DNA of 64,000 nucleotides from Chitinophaga pinensis. Its GTDB lineage: Bacteria; Bacteroidota; Bacteroidia; Chitinophagales; CAMDFR01. Within the stretch, counting starts at the first letter, position 1. Each line of letters starts with the position of its first letter. This document shows, in pieces, positions 62,968-64,000 of this stretch. Both the position numbers and the translations under genes were made by a program. The stretch covers positions 1-64,000 of the forward strand of contig CAMDFR010000015.1 in assembly GCA_945897725.1 (NCBI GenBank), read 5' to 3'. The notes beneath the pieces were generated by a model, which had not been told where the DNA came from, did not search any database, and saw only the letters and a program-made list of their open reading frames with translations.

Positions 62968-63399
62968 ATGGAAGCACATTATTACAATGTAAACCTGAAC
63001 TGGCTAGCAGATAGAAAGGGTGAAATATTTTCTCCAGAGTTAAATGAAAAGTTTGGAATCGCTACACCCCCTCAATTTCCAAAAGGAATGGAAGGAATAT
63101 GGTCGCCAGAACATTTGCTTACTGCTGCCGTGAGTAGTTGTTATATGACGACCTTTTTGGCCATTGCGGAAAATTTTAAGCTAGAATTTAAAAATTTTTC
63201 TTGCGCCGCTAAAGGAAAATTAGAGCAGGTTGATGGCAAATTTTTGATGACTGAGATCCTTTTGGAACCAGTATTGCAGATTGTACATGAGGCTGATAAG
63301 GAAAAAGCAGAAAAAGTATTGCAAAAGTCTGAAGTGGCCTGTTTAATTTCCAATTCTATTAAATCGAAGGTATCTTTGATAACGACAATTAAATTGTAA
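62968..63399 (+). CDS. OsmC/Ohr family protein
   Basis: A 143-residue OsmC-fold protein. The two redox Cys are Cys58 (AVSSCYMTTF) and Cys125 (VACLISNSIK), and GIWSPEHLLTAAV precedes the first. Family members reduce organic hydroperoxides with lipoyl or thiol donors, and some relatives detoxify persulfides. Its place in a rhodanese-thioredoxin group favours a role in sulfur or peroxide stress. Confidence 0.92.
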   Translation: MEAHYYNVNLNWLADRKGEIFSPELNEKFGIATPPQFPKGMEGIWSPEHLLTAAVSSCYMTTFLAIAENFKLEFKNFSCAAKGKLEQVDGKFLMTEILLEPVLQIVHEADKEKAEKVLQKSEVACLISNSIKSKVSLITTIKL

Positions 63400-63402
63400 G
63401 TC

Positions 63403-63708
63403 ATGGCCAGCAAATTTTCTGAACTGATAAAAAGCGACACACCTACACTAGTTGATTTCTCTGCTGAATGGTGTGGTCCATGCAAAATGATGAAGCCTAT
63501 TTTGGAGGACCTAAAAAAAATAGTAGGAAGCAAAGCAAGCATTGTCAAAATCGATGTCGATAAAAATCCTCAGATCGCCAGTGAATTGCAAATTAAAGGG
63601 GTGCCAACAATCATTCTATTTAGAAATGGGAAAATTAAATGGCGACAATCTGGTGTGATTCCAGCAAAAAATTTAGCACAAATTATTGAACAATATTCAA
63701 GATCATAA
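63403..63708 (+). CDS. Thioredoxin
   Basis: A 101-residue cytoplasmic thioredoxin. The active site is [10 protein letters not shown] (Cys24, Cys27), the cis-Pro loop is [10 protein letters not shown], and the length is standard. It can take persulfide from rhodaneses or regenerate OsmC-type proteins. It starts three bases after the OsmC stop and one base separates its stop from the next ATG. Confidence 0.95.
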   Translation: MASKFSELIKSDTPTLVDFSAEWCGPCKMMKPILEDLKKIVGSKASIVKIDVDKNPQIASELQIKGVPTIILFRNGKIKWRQSGVIPAKNLAQIIEQYSRS

Positions 63709-63709
63709 G

Positions 63710-64000
63710 ATGAAAAAAATACTTTTTATTAGCTATACCTTCTTTACTTTATTGATGCTTGGCTGTACAAGTGGTCAAACACAAAATGTAAAAACCAGTT
63801 TAAGCCCAGCGGAGTTTGCTGAAACGATGAAGAAAACTCCAAATGCTTCGTTGGTCGACGTTAGAACGCCTGATGAATTTTCAAAAGGACATTTAGTGAA
63901 TGCAAAAAACATCGATTGGAATGGAAGCACGTTTGATAAAGAGATCAGCAGCATCGATAAGTCAAAACCTGTTTTTGTCTATTGCTTAAGTGGGGGAAGG
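63710..64000 (+). CDS. Lipoprotein rhodanese (cut by the window end)
   Basis: The first 97 codons of an exported rhodanese. The signal peptide has the lipobox LMLGC (Cys19). The domain contains SLVDVRTPDEFSKGHLVNAKNI and the start of the active loop VYCLSGGR (Cys92, Arg97) just at the right edge. It would act in the periplasm, unlike the two soluble rhodaneses upstream. The fold continues beyond the window, so possible fusions such as a C-terminal thioredoxin domain cannot be judged. Confidence 0.9.
   Translation, partial: MKKILFISYTFFTLLMLGCTSGQTQNVKTSLSPAEFAETMKKTPNASLVDVRTPDEFSKGHLVNAKNIDWNGSTFDKEISSIDKSKPVFVYCLSGGR

Overview
The window looks like chromosomal DNA of a low-GC member of the Bacteroidota, probably a Chitinophagales/Saprospirales-type lineage; the sequence does not allow a finer placement. 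The evidence is a type IX secretion substrate with a type-B (gliding-motility-type) C-terminal domain, OmpA/Omp28/DUF6029 envelope proteins, lipoproteins with short lipoboxes, several TTG/GTG starts without Shine-Dalgarno sequences, and 18 matches to the Bacteroidota -7 promoter element TAnnTTTG placed just upstream of genes. I saw no tRNA, CRISPR array, prophage or transposase.

Layout. 1-740: a 205-bp tandem repeat array with three hairpins per unit, running off the left edge, followed by a leftward ABC exporter gene. 2.6-11.0 kb: a tight rightward operon (hot-dog dehydratase-like protein, GT2-DUF2062 glycosyltransferase, a 1283-residue MMPL transporter/acyltransferase/methyltransferase fusion, CrtI-like oxidoreductase) followed by a halogenase-like flavoprotein. 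It resembles the accessory half of flexirubin/aryl-polyene lipid clusters, but the ketosynthases are not here. 11.2-19.2 kb: DUF1543, flavodoxin, OmpH/Skp-like, OmpA, cold-shock protein, and a DUF6029 / Omp28-like / TlpA group. 19.3-21.1 kb: an NtrC-type regulator and the RNase P RNA gene. 21.2-33.5 kb: methyltransferase, prolyl oligopeptidase, acyl-CoA dehydrogenase, fatty acid desaturase, a 660-bp repeat-rich spacer, PEP carboxykinase, the type IX secretion substrate and a sterol-desaturase-family protein. 33.5-40.7 kb: a leftward run mutL, two rhomboids, an EEP phosphatase, cysS and a glutaminyl-cyclase-like M28 lipoprotein. 41-57 kb: GH3/beta-lactamase fusion, lpxD, gcvT-comB-HAD, dipeptide epimerase-MarC, DUF2130, proline dehydrogenase, lipB and a C-terminal processing protease.

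56.5 kb to the right edge is the most coherent functional block and the best candidate for a little-described system. A Crp/Fnr regulator precedes a CstB-like persulfide dioxygenase-pseudorhodanese-rhodanese protein, which appears cotranscribed with homogentisate dioxygenase and 4-hydroxyphenylpyruvate dioxygenase. A second unit follows with a DUF2892 protein, an HMA-domain protein, two stand-alone rhodaneses, a Cys-rich small membrane protein, an OsmC protein, a thioredoxin and a lipoprotein rhodanese cut by the window end. This suggests reactive-sulfur handling in cytoplasm and periplasm, with two candidate Crp-like palindromes at its promoters.

Two families of palindromic intergenic repeats occur: a GGGC...TATCCCT family (near 11.1, 27.1, 27.6 and 44.1 kb) and a TTGTCATTGC-ended element (27.3-27.5 kb). 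The -7 elements also help decide several starts, because TTG codons that would extend three genes lie inside or next to the promoter.
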